This document shows positions 6,898 through 14,785 of a DNA stretch of 26,621 nucleotides, piece by piece. The translations under genes and the position numbers were made by a program. Source of the stretch: JADFNO01 sp965369945 (GTDB taxonomy: Bacteria; Planctomycetota; Phycisphaerae; Phycisphaerales; SM1A02); assembly GCA_965369945.1 (NCBI GenBank), contig CBDUST010000026.1:1-26621 (forward strand). Reading direction: 5' to 3'. Position 1 is the stretch's first letter, and each line of letters begins with the position of its first letter. Under the pieces are notes generated by a model. The model was not told the DNA's origin and searched no databases. It worked only from the letters and a program-made list of their open reading frames with translations.

Positions 6898-9018
6898 TCA
6901 GTTATGAGAAACGCTCTTATCCATTGGCAGGAAGTTCTCCATGACCCAGAGGTCCCCGCCTCCGGCATCGCGCTGGCCAAACGCGATGCGCCGCCCATCG
7001 GGATGCAGGGATAGTTTCCTTATCTTGAATCCCAGATTCAGCTTGCGCGGTTCGCCGCCTGTAGCGGGAATAATCCACAGCTCATCCGGCTCATCGGGGG
7101 CGCCGGGCCTTCCAACGACCACATGTCGTCCATCAGGTGTCCACGAGATCCCAACACCCCAGGGGAATCTCTTGCCCTCGGGTACTCTCAACAATTCGAG
7201 GGGTTCCCCGCCCGAAGCCGGGATCGTCATTACCACGTTCGGGAACACAGCCTCCGAAGATTCGCAGAAAGCCAACTGCTTTCCATCAGGCGAGGTTGCC
7301 AACATGTAGATGCCGGAGTTCGCTCGGTACAATTCGCTCTCCCGGCGAGTATTCAGATCAAAAGTCATGATTGCTTGACCGCGCACATAGTTGATCTGCT
7401 TTCCATCGTTTGAAAAAACAGGATATCGTGGTGAGGTGCCTAAATGTTCCTTCTCAGCATCATCCTGCACGAGCGTGGTGAAGTCTCCCGTTTGCACATC
7501 GACCAAGTGCAGGCCATAGTTGCGGCTGGGGGCGCCTTTAGTTAGACCGGCGACGAGGATCGAGCGCCCGTCGGGGGACCATCGGGGTGCGCCCCAAGCA
7601 TGAGCAGCCGCCATTCCCAAAGACTTGGGTGAGAGATCCCGCTCCTGGCCGGTCTCGACTGACCGGATCACGAGCACGTATGTCTCTTGAGTACTTCTCC
7701 GCGACGCATAGGCAAGGTACTTCCCATCGGGCGACCAGATCGGCGCATGGTTCGTTCCTTCAAAGCGCAATGCCGTCTTGGTCGGGGGAGTTAGAACTCT
7801 TCCAGTTTCGAAGTCTAGCGCAGCAACGTAGACATCAGAGTCAGGCTGTCCAACACCGTAGTAAAAGGAACCATTCGAGGTAAATCCCTTCGGGTAGAAC
7901 CTGTCGCCCGTTTCCTTGATCTGCGTAGGCGTGCCCATCGGCTTCCCGTCTTCCACGTTCAGCATCCATAGACCAGTGGAGCCCGACCGATCACTGACGA
8001 AAACGATTCCGTTCCCACCCGGCGTCCAGTACGGAGCCCAGTCGTCAGCTGGATGCTCGACCAGCGGTACTTCGCCGCTCCCATCAGTGGCGAGCAGGTA
8101 GATGTCCCGTTTCTCCGAACCCTCCTTCAACTCAAGGTCAAAGGCTACATATCGGCTGTCCGGAGAGAGGCTCATGTTTCGGGTATGTCGCTCACCGAGA
8201 GACTTAAGGGTGCGCACAGATCCGTCCGCGACCGAGACCAATACAATGTGATCTTCGTGCCCTCGTTCCAGGCTTTCGTCCTTCTTGCCTAAGAGCGCCA
8301 GGATGTACTTCCCGTCCTGCGACCACGCCCGAGGCCATGGGGCGTGATCCATCTCCGAAGGGCCGCTGGAGAGAATGCGCGACTCGGAACCATCGATCCC
8401 GACGATGCGCAGTTGGCTTCCCGCGCCCCTGTCGATCCAGTAGTAGGCGATCTGCTGACTGTCGGGAGACCATATGGAAACGTCGCAGAACTGATTGGGC
8501 GTCTCCCATGTTCCCTCATCCGTGAGGTCCCGGTTTTCCCCGGTCTTGAAATCGTGTAGCGCCAGGTTGCCTTTGGTCCAGTTCACGTAAGAAAAGTAAC
8601 GGCCATCAGGTGAAGGCATGCCCATCAAGTCATATGCCGGCGCCCACACCTGACGGGTCGCCATCGCCGAGATTGGCTTACCGAGCGCGGACAATTGAAC
8701 CCTGGCCTGAGCGACGCGCTCCGTTTGCATCGGAAACCGGTCGATCAGTTTCCGAAACGCGACCGCAGCATCCTGCTTTTGCCCCTTTTTCAGGTAGCAC
8801 ATTCCCAACCGGTATTGCGCCAGCGCCGCATACGTCCGATTCTTCTCCGCACTGGCAGCGATTCTTTCGTAGATCTCGATCGCTGCGTCGAGGTCGCCAA
8901 CCGTTTCTTCGATAAAGATGCCCTCCTGCAGGAGTGTCGAAGCCGACTGCCCCCACGCCGGCGACGTGAAAACCAATGCAGCGATGGCCAGGATTGCGAT
9001 GTTTCGTTTGAGTTGCAT
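6898..9018 (-). CDS. Secreted TPR / TolB-like beta-propeller protein
   Basis: The product (706 aa) has an N-terminal signal peptide (MQLKRN, a hydrophobic core, then a likely cut after SPAWGQ). A short TPR-like segment follows (about 25-95, with AQYRLGMCYLKKGQ). About 550 residues of TolB/PD40-type beta-propeller repeats come next, recognisable by repeated SPDGR, SPDSRYVAFD and WSPDGKYLAY motifs. Such propellers bind proteins or peptides in the periplasm; no catalytic domain is visible. I chose the ATG at 9018 over 9033 because GGAG lies 9 bases upstream of it and the signal peptide then begins in the usual way. It ends at a strong terminator. Its upstream region carries an 11-bp-spaced repeat that the neighbouring PhoB-type regulator could bind. 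Its exact role is unknown. Confidence 0.85.
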   Translation of the reverse strand: MQLKRNIAILAIAALVFTSPAWGQSASTLLQEGIFIEETVGDLDAAIEIYERIAASAEKNRTYAALAQYRLGMCYLKKGQKQDAAVAFRKLIDRFPMQTERVAQARVQLSALGKPISAMATRQVWAPAYDLMGMPSPDGRYFSYVNWTKGNLALHDFKTGENRDLTDEGTWETPNQFCDVSIWSPDSQQIAYYWIDRGAGSQLRIVGIDGSESRILSSGPSEMDHAPWPRAWSQDGKYILALLGKKDESLERGHEDHIVLVSVADGSVRTLKSLGERHTRNMSLSPDSRYVAFDLELKEGSEKRDIYLLATDGSGEVPLVEHPADDWAPYWTPGGNGIVFVSDRSGSTGLWMLNVEDGKPMGTPTQIKETGDRFYPKGFTSNGSFYYGVGQPDSDVYVAALDFETGRVLTPPTKTALRFEGTNHAPIWSPDGKYLAYASRRSTQETYVLVIRSVETGQERDLSPKSLGMAAAHAWGAPRWSPDGRSILVAGLTKGAPSRNYGLHLVDVQTGDFTTLVQDDAEKEHLGTSPRYPVFSNDGKQINYVRGQAIMTFDLNTRRESELYRANSGIYMLATSPDGKQLAFCESSEAVFPNVVMTIPASGGEPLELLRVPEGKRFPWGVGISWTPDGRHVVVGRPGAPDEPDELWIIPATGGEPRKLNLGFKIRKLSLHPDGRRIAFGQRDAGGGDLWVMENFLPMDKSVSHN

Positions 9019-9077
9019 GACTTGAGTCTCCATCTAGAAGTCCAAGGGAATCGAGTGTGACTGGATCGTCGAAGCAA

Positions 9078-9109
9078 ACTCTAGCCAGGCAATGTTACGG
9101 TCCTGTTAC
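9078..9109 (-). promoter_or_regulatory. Direct repeat with -10 box: possible PhoB/OmpR-type activated promoter
   Basis: TGTTAC occurs at 9093-9098 and again at 9104-9109, an 11-bp period typical of dimer sites for OmpR/PhoB regulators. On the minus strand a TAGAGT box (9078-9083) follows at the distance at which the -10 box follows a bound PhoB dimer. It is the same box seen before the kinase gene. The start codon at 9018 lies about 60 bases downstream. Binding by the regulator at 4067-4795 is an inference. Confidence 0.4.
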
Positions 9110-9402
9110 CGTTCGGTCCGAGTTTCGTCCTTTTTTCAGTGACTGTTCCGGTGGTCCGAAACCGGTTGTGTCATCGGGCTGGCGATTGAGCGAAGTTCCG
9201 GGTCAGACTCAGTTCCAACCTAACAGCTTGTCGAAATGAGCACCTTCCGGGTTTTCAATACCCCATAGCGTTTTTGGGCGCCGAGTGTCTCTAGTTGAAA
9301 GTGATCACCATTCTCGGTTGCTCAGATGGGTCTTGCGGTCCGTTCGGAACTGCCTTACCGAGGGGAAAGGATCGAAGAACCGTTGACTGTGGCTAGTCGT
9401 TG
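9110..9402. other. Intergenic region between the cytochrome operon and the propeller gene
   Basis: No gene is seen. It is the 3' trailer of the cytochrome operon and the upstream region of the propeller gene. An imperfect hairpin (about 9399-9420) overlaps the last codons of the cytochrome gene, but no T-tract follows it, so I do not call it a terminator. Confidence 0.5.
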
Positions 9403-11223
9403 TCACGGCGACACGACGAGCCAATGCCAGGCTGAGGTGAGCTTGATGCCGGCGTGATCTCCCTTAGAACCGTTGAAGAGAGCGAACGACATCGGAATCC
9501 GCTGGGTGGACGTGAACTGCACGTCTTCTTCATCTTCTGATGACAGCGATCGAACGATCACGATCCGCCACATGCCGCCTGACCAGGTTGCCGTCGTGGA
9601 TACCTGTTGTGAAGCGATTGGCTGGATGGCGATTGGACCAAGGCCATGTGCACTGGCGTCGAGCGTCGCGCGGTTTGCTATCGCACGGTCAGGCTGATCG
9701 ATCGGCTCAACATCGGGTATCTTTGCGGTTGATCCCGGTACAAATAGATACCAGTCGCCCTGTAACTCACTTGCTGCCAGCGGTGCGCTGGGCTGTCCTG
9801 TTGTCACCTCATATTGTCGATCCGCTGACCAGTGCCAGATGTTCACCGGGTCTCCCGACCCATCATCTTGCACGCCGAGACCGATCGGAAGCGGTGGCAC
9901 CTTATCGCTCAATCCGAAGGTTACGGCAGCCGCGTCCGGGTACATCTCATTGCTACGAGCCAGATCGAGCGTCTCGTCTTGCCACTCCAAACAAATCGCA
10001 ATCTGATCAGCCGTGCGGACGGCGCGCACTGCAATCGAGGTCGTCTCTTCCGATCGATGTTGCAAGGGCTTTACGGCAACCAGCGTCGGGCAAACACCCA
10101 GCCAAGCGATGTGCGTAGGATCCGTCAACATGCCCTCGTCCGGAGCGTGGTGGATCTCAATCAGTGCACCGGAAGCTCGGCCGGGCGGTTGGGGTGCGGA
10201 TCGAAGGCTTCTGATATACCCAACCAACGCCCACGCATCCAGCGTGTTGACGGTCTCTTCGTCATCGTCATTGTCTTGCAGGACGGCGGCCTCAAAGGCG
10301 ACCATTGGCGTGCCAGGGACGCCGGAAAGGATCGTTCTGCACAAATCCTCGGGTGTTTGGCCTGTCTTGAAAAGACCGGAGGTGAAATCGGCCGGTCGTA
10401 CCGGACGGCCTTGGAAATCGACAAGTGCCTCGGCGTTCATTCCGTCGCCTCGCCCCGAATCACCGTGGCATGTGTTGCAGGCCAGAGATGTGAACAGCTC
10501 TTTGCCGCGCGCGACGAGCTCAGGCGTGATCGGCGGCCTCACGCCAAGTCCAATGGCCTCCTCAGGCAGCGCCAGTTGCTCTCCCTGTTGACGTATCTCG
10601 TGTACATACTCAGCGAGGCCGGCAATCATGCTTTCGCTCAGCGCCCCGCCGAATCCAGGCATGGCACTGCGTGGAACTCCTTCAGTGATCGTACGCTGAA
10701 GATCCGCCAGCACATGTTCTTGATCCGCTCCGAAAGATGAATAACGAAAGGGGCTACCGATAAAGTCGCGCGGAGGCGGTAACAAATACTCCCCAGCAGG
10801 CCCGTCGCCACGTCCCTCTGATCCGTGGCATGCCGCACAATGGCGGATGAATTGCACACGCCTTTCTTCAGCGGTCGGTAGATCGAAGACGTTTACGACA
10901 CGCAATGGTTCCAGTGCCCACTCTTCGTCTTCGATGTCAAACACCGCTGCATCGTCGGTGCCGGAGACGCTATCCGACCCCGGGTTTGCAACGTTTGCAG
11001 TTACCGCGGTATTCTCCGTTACACGTTCCGTACTGCCAGCTCCTTGCGGAGTTGAAGAAACAGCAACAGCTTCAGGCAAGCTGATTCTTACGGCATGGGC
11101 CAAGATCAAGAGGTTCAGGCCGAACACCGCAAGAATCGGAATCGCCATAACCATTGGCGAGAGTTTCCGATCGCGATCGGAAGCACCGAGATGAAGTAAG
11201 GAAGTTGTCGAGGGAGCTTGCAT
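9403..11223 (-). CDS. Diheme cytochrome c with C-terminal ethylbenzene-dehydrogenase-like heme b domain
   Basis: The product (606 aa) is a membrane-anchored, periplasmic electron-transfer protein. A single helix at about 24-46 is followed by an acidic linker and two cytochrome c modules with heme sites CAACH (129-133) and CNTCH (249-253). Likely axial methionines lie in MPGFGG and GTPMVAF. The C-terminal 250 residues resemble the ethylbenzene-dehydrogenase/NarC-type family that holds a b heme with Met/Lys or Met/His ligands, including the typical WHWSADRQY and IVIVRSLSS segments. Related subunits pass electrons from molybdenum enzymes, but no such enzyme is encoded in this window. Its ATG overlaps the stop of the lipoprotein gene by one base (TGATG), indicating translational coupling. 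It is the last gene of the operon. The heme c assignment is firm; the b-heme domain is a family-level inference. Confidence 0.85.
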   Translation of the reverse strand: MQAPSTTSLLHLGASDRDRKLSPMVMAIPILAVFGLNLLILAHAVRISLPEAVAVSSTPQGAGSTERVTENTAVTANVANPGSDSVSGTDDAAVFDIEDEEWALEPLRVVNVFDLPTAEERRVQFIRHCAACHGSEGRGDGPAGEYLLPPPRDFIGSPFRYSSFGADQEHVLADLQRTITEGVPRSAMPGFGGALSESMIAGLAEYVHEIRQQGEQLALPEEAIGLGVRPPITPELVARGKELFTSLACNTCHGDSGRGDGMNAEALVDFQGRPVRPADFTSGLFKTGQTPEDLCRTILSGVPGTPMVAFEAAVLQDNDDDEETVNTLDAWALVGYIRSLRSAPQPPGRASGALIEIHHAPDEGMLTDPTHIAWLGVCPTLVAVKPLQHRSEETTSIAVRAVRTADQIAICLEWQDETLDLARSNEMYPDAAAVTFGLSDKVPPLPIGLGVQDDGSGDPVNIWHWSADRQYEVTTGQPSAPLAASELQGDWYLFVPGSTAKIPDVEPIDQPDRAIANRATLDASAHGLGPIAIQPIASQQVSTTATWSGGMWRIVIVRSLSSEDEEDVQFTSTQRIPMSFALFNGSKGDHAGIKLTSAWHWLVVSP

Positions 11224-11558
11224 CAGTTAGCTGCCTTTAGGAATTCGAGAATCAACTTATGTTCCTGCGTCGTGAGATTTGCTCGCACACACATGTGATG
11301 TAGAACGATTTCCCACTGCCGATCGCTTAGCGAAGCTGGGTTTCGAATGTTGTGACATCGAATGCAGTTCTGTGCCCACAACTGCGCGCCGCCTGTGATA
11401 GCTAAGGAGGCCTCCTCACCGATCTGGCTCATTGCGATCGGATCGGGTTCTCGGTCAGCAACCTGCTGTTCGGTCTGACATCCGAGAAGAGCTGCGCAAC
11501 TCAAACCCACTACGAAGAGGATCCGAATCGACGTGTGAGAGTTTCTTTTCATATTCAT
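11223..11558 (-). CDS. Small monoheme cytochrome c lipoprotein
   Basis: The product (111 aa) has a lipoprotein signal peptide with the lipobox ALLGC (lipidated Cys27) and one c-heme site, CIRCH (65-69). The conserved-looking C-terminus includes SDRQWEIVLHHM, RANLT and EFLKAAN, and the second half supplies methionines for the sixth ligand. It is probably anchored in the outer or inner membrane and shuttles electrons in the periplasm. The ATG at 11558 is chosen because AAGGA lies 8 bases upstream, overlapping the stop region of the porin gene 13 bases before. The next gene overlaps its stop by one base. Confidence 0.87.
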   Translation of the reverse strand: MNMKRNSHTSIRILFVVGLSCAALLGCQTEQQVADREPDPIAMSQIGEEASLAITGGAQLWAQNCIRCHNIRNPASLSDRQWEIVLHHMCVRANLTTQEHKLILEFLKAAN

Positions 11559-11571
11559 CGTCGTTATCCTT

Positions 11572-12960
11572 TCAGAATCCGATGGCGAACATAGCCTTGA
11601 CAGCATTGAAGTCGTCGCCGCCTTCGATTTCTGTATGTTCGTAGGCGAGTTTGAAGACCGTACTGGGATTCAGCCAGTAGTTCACGCCGAGTGTCCAGCG
11701 GTTCTGATCGAAAGCGTCCGGTGCTCCGCTTGGCAAGTCGAGCCAGCCGTACCGGGCGACGAACTCCATATTGCGGAGGAACTCCAGATCCGATTTCGTC
11801 GGACGGAACGCCAACTGCAGGTAACCACCGCTGCGCTCGTTGTTGAATGTGATGAGCTCCTCGTGCTCCTCTTCTTCTTCCTCTTCTTCCTCCGCATGGC
11901 CACCTTCTTCAGCGTGTCCCTCTTCTTCTCCGGCTGCGAAGGCAACATCATCGACATCCGAGAGCACCCATTCAGCTCGCAAGTCGATGAGTCCGCCCAA
12001 CAGATCGCTTTCAGTGACATAGCTGAGGTCGATCGATTGGAGCAGAGCATCTGCCTGTTGATCGAAGCCACTCGGTGTTACATCTGAGAACTGGAATGAG
12101 TATCCGACTTCAATTTCGGGGAAGGGCAGGAATCCAACACGTCCACCAAACGCTTTGTTGTTGTTGATGTCGTCGAAGTTCTCGAAATTGAGCGTTCCTA
12201 CACCGTGGCCTTCTACATTCAGGCTCGGTCCGTTGGAAACGTAAAAGGCGTAGTTTCCCTTGGCGGCACCGAGAGGGAACCCGCCTCGAACATACGCACC
12301 GAGGCTTGACATGGGCACAAGACCGCCGTGATGACCGAAGGCCAGCGGGCCGTCCGGCAGTTTGTTGATCCACGCCGGGTGCAAGCGCTCGCCGAAGATA
12401 CCAAACGGCGTGAGGAACTTGCCGGCTCCAAGCGTGACGTAGTCATTGAGGATGTAGGAGGCGTGTGCGTATTCAAGCTCGACCTCGGTGTTGCCTTCGC
12501 CGTCTTCGGTTTCCAGCCCGAACTCGATCTCCGTTTCAAAGAGCAGACGATCGCTCAGCTCCCACAGGATGATTGGAGCTACTACTGCTGTGAACGAAGA
12601 ATCCGCACCCTCTACGTTGGTGAATCTCGTAAAGGCAAAGCCCGAGAAGTGGAAATTCGATTCGCCATATTTGGTTTCGAGCAGCGTTTGTTCGATCATA
12701 TCCTGGCGAAGCCGCATACGTTCGAGTTCAACCCAGGTCGGCTCCTGTGCCGCTGCCTCCTGATCCGCTTTCCGCTGGGCAGCTTCTCGCTCTTGGCGCA
12801 ACGCCACGACCTCGGCCCAGAGTTTTTCGAAGTCGCTCCTCAGAGCTTGATGTTCCGCGCGGGAGACCGAGCCTTCACCTGGAGGTTGTCCCTGGCCCAG
12901 CGCTGCGCCGCTGCACAACGCCAGACCAACAAGTGCGATGCAGGTGTGTGTCGTGTTCAT
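11572..12960 (-). CDS. Outer-membrane porin with N-terminal coiled coil and Glu/His-rich loop
   Basis: The product (462 aa) has a signal peptide (about 1-23). A coiled-coil segment (about 35-95) could be periplasmic or span toward the cell wall. A beta-barrel follows, with alternating strands and the terminal aromatic signature (ending AIGF) recognised by the outer-membrane insertion machinery. It resembles OprO/OprP-like porins in general layout. An unusual loop at 345-368 is almost entirely Glu with three Gly-His-Ala or Glu-His-Glu steps (DNA 11857-11928). Start: ATG at 12960, with AGGAG 9 bases upstream, one base after the stop of the cupredoxin gene. Its place among cytochromes suggests passage of a small ion or metal, or contact with an electron-transfer partner; the substrate is unknown. 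Confidence 0.87.
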   Translation of the reverse strand: MNTTHTCIALVGLALCSGAALGQGQPPGEGSVSRAEHQALRSDFEKLWAEVVALRQEREAAQRKADQEAAAQEPTWVELERMRLRQDMIEQTLLETKYGESNFHFSGFAFTRFTNVEGADSSFTAVVAPIILWELSDRLLFETEIEFGLETEDGEGNTEVELEYAHASYILNDYVTLGAGKFLTPFGIFGERLHPAWINKLPDGPLAFGHHGGLVPMSSLGAYVRGGFPLGAAKGNYAFYVSNGPSLNVEGHGVGTLNFENFDDINNNKAFGGRVGFLPFPEIEVGYSFQFSDVTPSGFDQQADALLQSIDLSYVTESDLLGGLIDLRAEWVLSDVDDVAFAAGEEEGHAEEGGHAEEEEEEEEEHEELITFNNERSGGYLQLAFRPTKSDLEFLRNMEFVARYGWLDLPSGAPDAFDQNRWTLGVNYWLNPSTVFKLAYEHTEIEGGDDFNAVKAMFAIGF

Positions 12961-12961
12961 A

Positions 12962-13735
12962 TCAATTCGCTCCTGGGCTTTGGCCGCGTGTGCTCAGAAC
13001 GAACTCGACCGATGCCTCCGCATTCGCCTTGACCTCGACTTTCTGCTCAAACTCACCCAGCGTCTCGTGCCATACTCGAAGCGTGTATTGGCCCGGCGGA
13101 ACGTCGGTGAGTTCAAACTCACCAGCTTCATCGCTCACGGCGTAGTATGGATGGTCGGTGACAACGATCCACGCTTCCATCCAGCGGTGGATATCGCAAC
13201 TGACGCGAATTCGCTCCGGACGCCGGAACTTGACGGTCATTTCTTTGACCGGCCCGGGCATGGCGATGTTCTTTGAACGGTTCTTCTTCGGCCAAGTGTG
13301 GACGTTGTGAAGAACACCGTCACTGTTGAGCAGTTTCAATGGCTTGCCATGCCCAACGAGACCGATGTGGGGATTGAAGACGCAGCCGTGCTGGTCTAAT
13401 GTCGGCCGATCCTTCGGATCATCGGCCTCTTCGAACGCTTTGCCGGTCTTGATGTCCGCAAGTGACACGACCGCCCACTGCACTTGCATCTCCTTGGAGA
13501 CAACGAGCTTTTCGCTATACACAGGCTCGGTGTGACAGACATCTTCTTTGGTTGTGATATCAACTTGCTCCACCTGAGGCCGGGCGCCGTCGAATCTGAC
13601 AACACCACGGATCGTTCCGCCTGAGGTCACATCAATTGGCACGTACTTGTCCGCTGCAGTTGGGCTCGCCGATCCGGCCCCGAAAAGTAGCACGCTGAAG
13701 AGTCCGAAGGACGTAATGCGTTGGAATGTGTTCAT
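12962..13735 (-). CDS. Secreted cupredoxin-like copper protein
   Basis: The product (257 aa) has a signal peptide (about 1-28). Its central domain shows a type 1 copper-site pattern: histidines in LHNVHT (143 and 146) and the cluster SCDIHRWMEAW, giving Cys180, His183 and Met186. This C-x2-H-x2-M spacing matches mononuclear blue copper proteins, not the C-x3-C pattern of CuA in oxidase subunit II. Residues about 197-250 form a carboxypeptidase-regulatory-like beta domain (GEFELTDVPPGQYTLRVW). It probably carries electrons in the periplasm between the cytochromes of this operon. Start: ATG at 13735 with AGGAG 7 bases upstream; the porin gene follows after one base. Similar proteins are often labelled methylamine utilisation proteins, but nothing here supports that role. 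Confidence 0.82.
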   Translation of the reverse strand: MNTFQRITSFGLFSVLLFGAGSASPTAADKYVPIDVTSGGTIRGVVRFDGARPQVEQVDITTKEDVCHTEPVYSEKLVVSKEMQVQWAVVSLADIKTGKAFEEADDPKDRPTLDQHGCVFNPHIGLVGHGKPLKLLNSDGVLHNVHTWPKKNRSKNIAMPGPVKEMTVKFRRPERIRVSCDIHRWMEAWIVVTDHPYYAVSDEAGEFELTDVPPGQYTLRVWHETLGEFEQKVEVKANAEASVEFVLSTRGQSPGAN

Positions 13736-13778
13736 TGGTAATCTCCTATCGATCAGTGGGGTTACAAGAACCGAACGG

Positions 13779-14777
13779 CTATCGTTCGAGCCCAGCCAGT
13801 GGTTGCCCCATGAGGGATCGCGTGTAGAAAACGAGTTGCCAGATCTGTTCGTTGGTCATCGCCGGCTGCGATGGCATTGGTGTGCCGGGAACGCCGCAGC
13901 GAATCCGTTTGTAGAGTTCAAAGACATCCGATCCGCCTTGGATTGGGTCGCTGGTCAAATCGCGTACTTTGATGGCTCGCCCCAAGTCGTCGAGCGGCGT
14001 GTCCAGTCCATCACCTTTGCCCGACGGGCCGTGACACGAAGCGCAGCTCTCCATGAATAACGCTTGGCCGCTGGCGAGATTCGCGCGGAACCCCGGGCTC
14101 GGCATCACTACCGCGATCGGCTCTTCGGTTGTGACCCTTTCAGATGCGATTTCTGCGATGTCGCGAGACGTCATATCCTGATCGTCAGCAAACTCGTCTG
14201 TAAGTTTGTCAACCCAACCGAGCCGGTTAAGTTCCAGTACGTAATCTGCCAGAGCGCTCGCGGCTTCAACTGACAGCCAGGGGCCGGCCGGCATTTGGCC
14301 GTGCACCCGCCCTTCCTTGATGGATTGAACAAGGTCGTCATGCGTGGGAATGCCGTCCATTGTTGAGACGTAGCGGAACGGCTCGTTGCGGAAATCGCGC
14401 GGTGCGACGTCCAGCGCCATTCGCGCGATACCATCGCCTCGTCCGCTTGTCCCATGACAGGCAGCGCAATGTGCTTGGAAGAGGTCATAGCCCACCGAGC
14501 CGGGCGAAACGGTGGGGCTCATCGCCGATTCTGAAGGTACTGGCGCCTTGGTCTGACAGCCCGCGATGAATACCCAAACGGCGATGACCCCAACGATGAC
14601 CGCGACGAGGTACTCCCATCCGATCGGCCTTCGTTGCGTTTCAATGTGGACGTTGGTCGGTTCGTCGCCGGCAATATCCCATAGACGTAGCGAGTTGATT
14701 ACGTCGTTCACAACTGGTGCTGGAGGATTTGTTCTTCTCATGACGTCGCTCCGTCGCGTTGATAGTCGTTGCATCAT
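13779..14777 (-). CDS. Membrane-anchored diheme cytochrome c
   Basis: The product (332 aa) has a cytosolic N-terminus of about 50 residues, one membrane helix (about 54-73) ending in IAGC, and two c-heme domains with CAACH (104-108) and CASCH (245-249). Each heme site is followed by a GRGDG or GKGDG turn. Methionine ligands are likely in GQMPAGP and GTPMPSQP. Its first module closely matches the first module of the gene at 9403-11223 (shared PRDF, PFRY and heme-flanking residues), so the two are paralogous. The helix end IAGC could be a lipobox, but the long N-terminus makes a plain anchor more likely. Tandem ATG codons at 14777 and 14774 follow the preceding stop by 8 bases. Confidence 0.85.
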   Translation of the reverse strand: MMQRLSTRRSDVMRRTNPPAPVVNDVINSLRLWDIAGDEPTNVHIETQRRPIGWEYLVAVIVGVIAVWVFIAGCQTKAPVPSESAMSPTVSPGSVGYDLFQAHCAACHGTSGRGDGIARMALDVAPRDFRNEPFRYVSTMDGIPTHDDLVQSIKEGRVHGQMPAGPWLSVEAASALADYVLELNRLGWVDKLTDEFADDQDMTSRDIAEIASERVTTEEPIAVVMPSPGFRANLASGQALFMESCASCHGPSGKGDGLDTPLDDLGRAIKVRDLTSDPIQGGSDVFELYKRIRCGVPGTPMPSQPAMTNEQIWQLVFYTRSLMGQPLAGLER

Positions 14778-14785
14778 CGAGCCAC

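Noticed and set aside
9399..9420. Terminator at the end of the cytochrome operon
   Set aside because: The hairpin has a bulge, overlaps the stop codon and is not followed by a T-rich tract.
9832..10740. A 302-codon plus-strand frame inside the cytochrome / b-heme gene
   Set aside because: It is antisense to a gene with two heme motifs and family-specific segments; its length reflects the GC-rich composition.
11840..11940. Simple repeat of TTC/CTC triplets as a mobile or structural DNA repeat
   Set aside because: It is the coding sequence of the Glu-rich porin loop in frame and needs no separate explanation.
12962..13735. The copper protein as an oxidase subunit II that would complete the oxidase
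   Set aside because: It has one Cys with a C-x2-H-x2-M pattern and no two N-terminal membrane helices; the CuA motif with two cysteines is absent.
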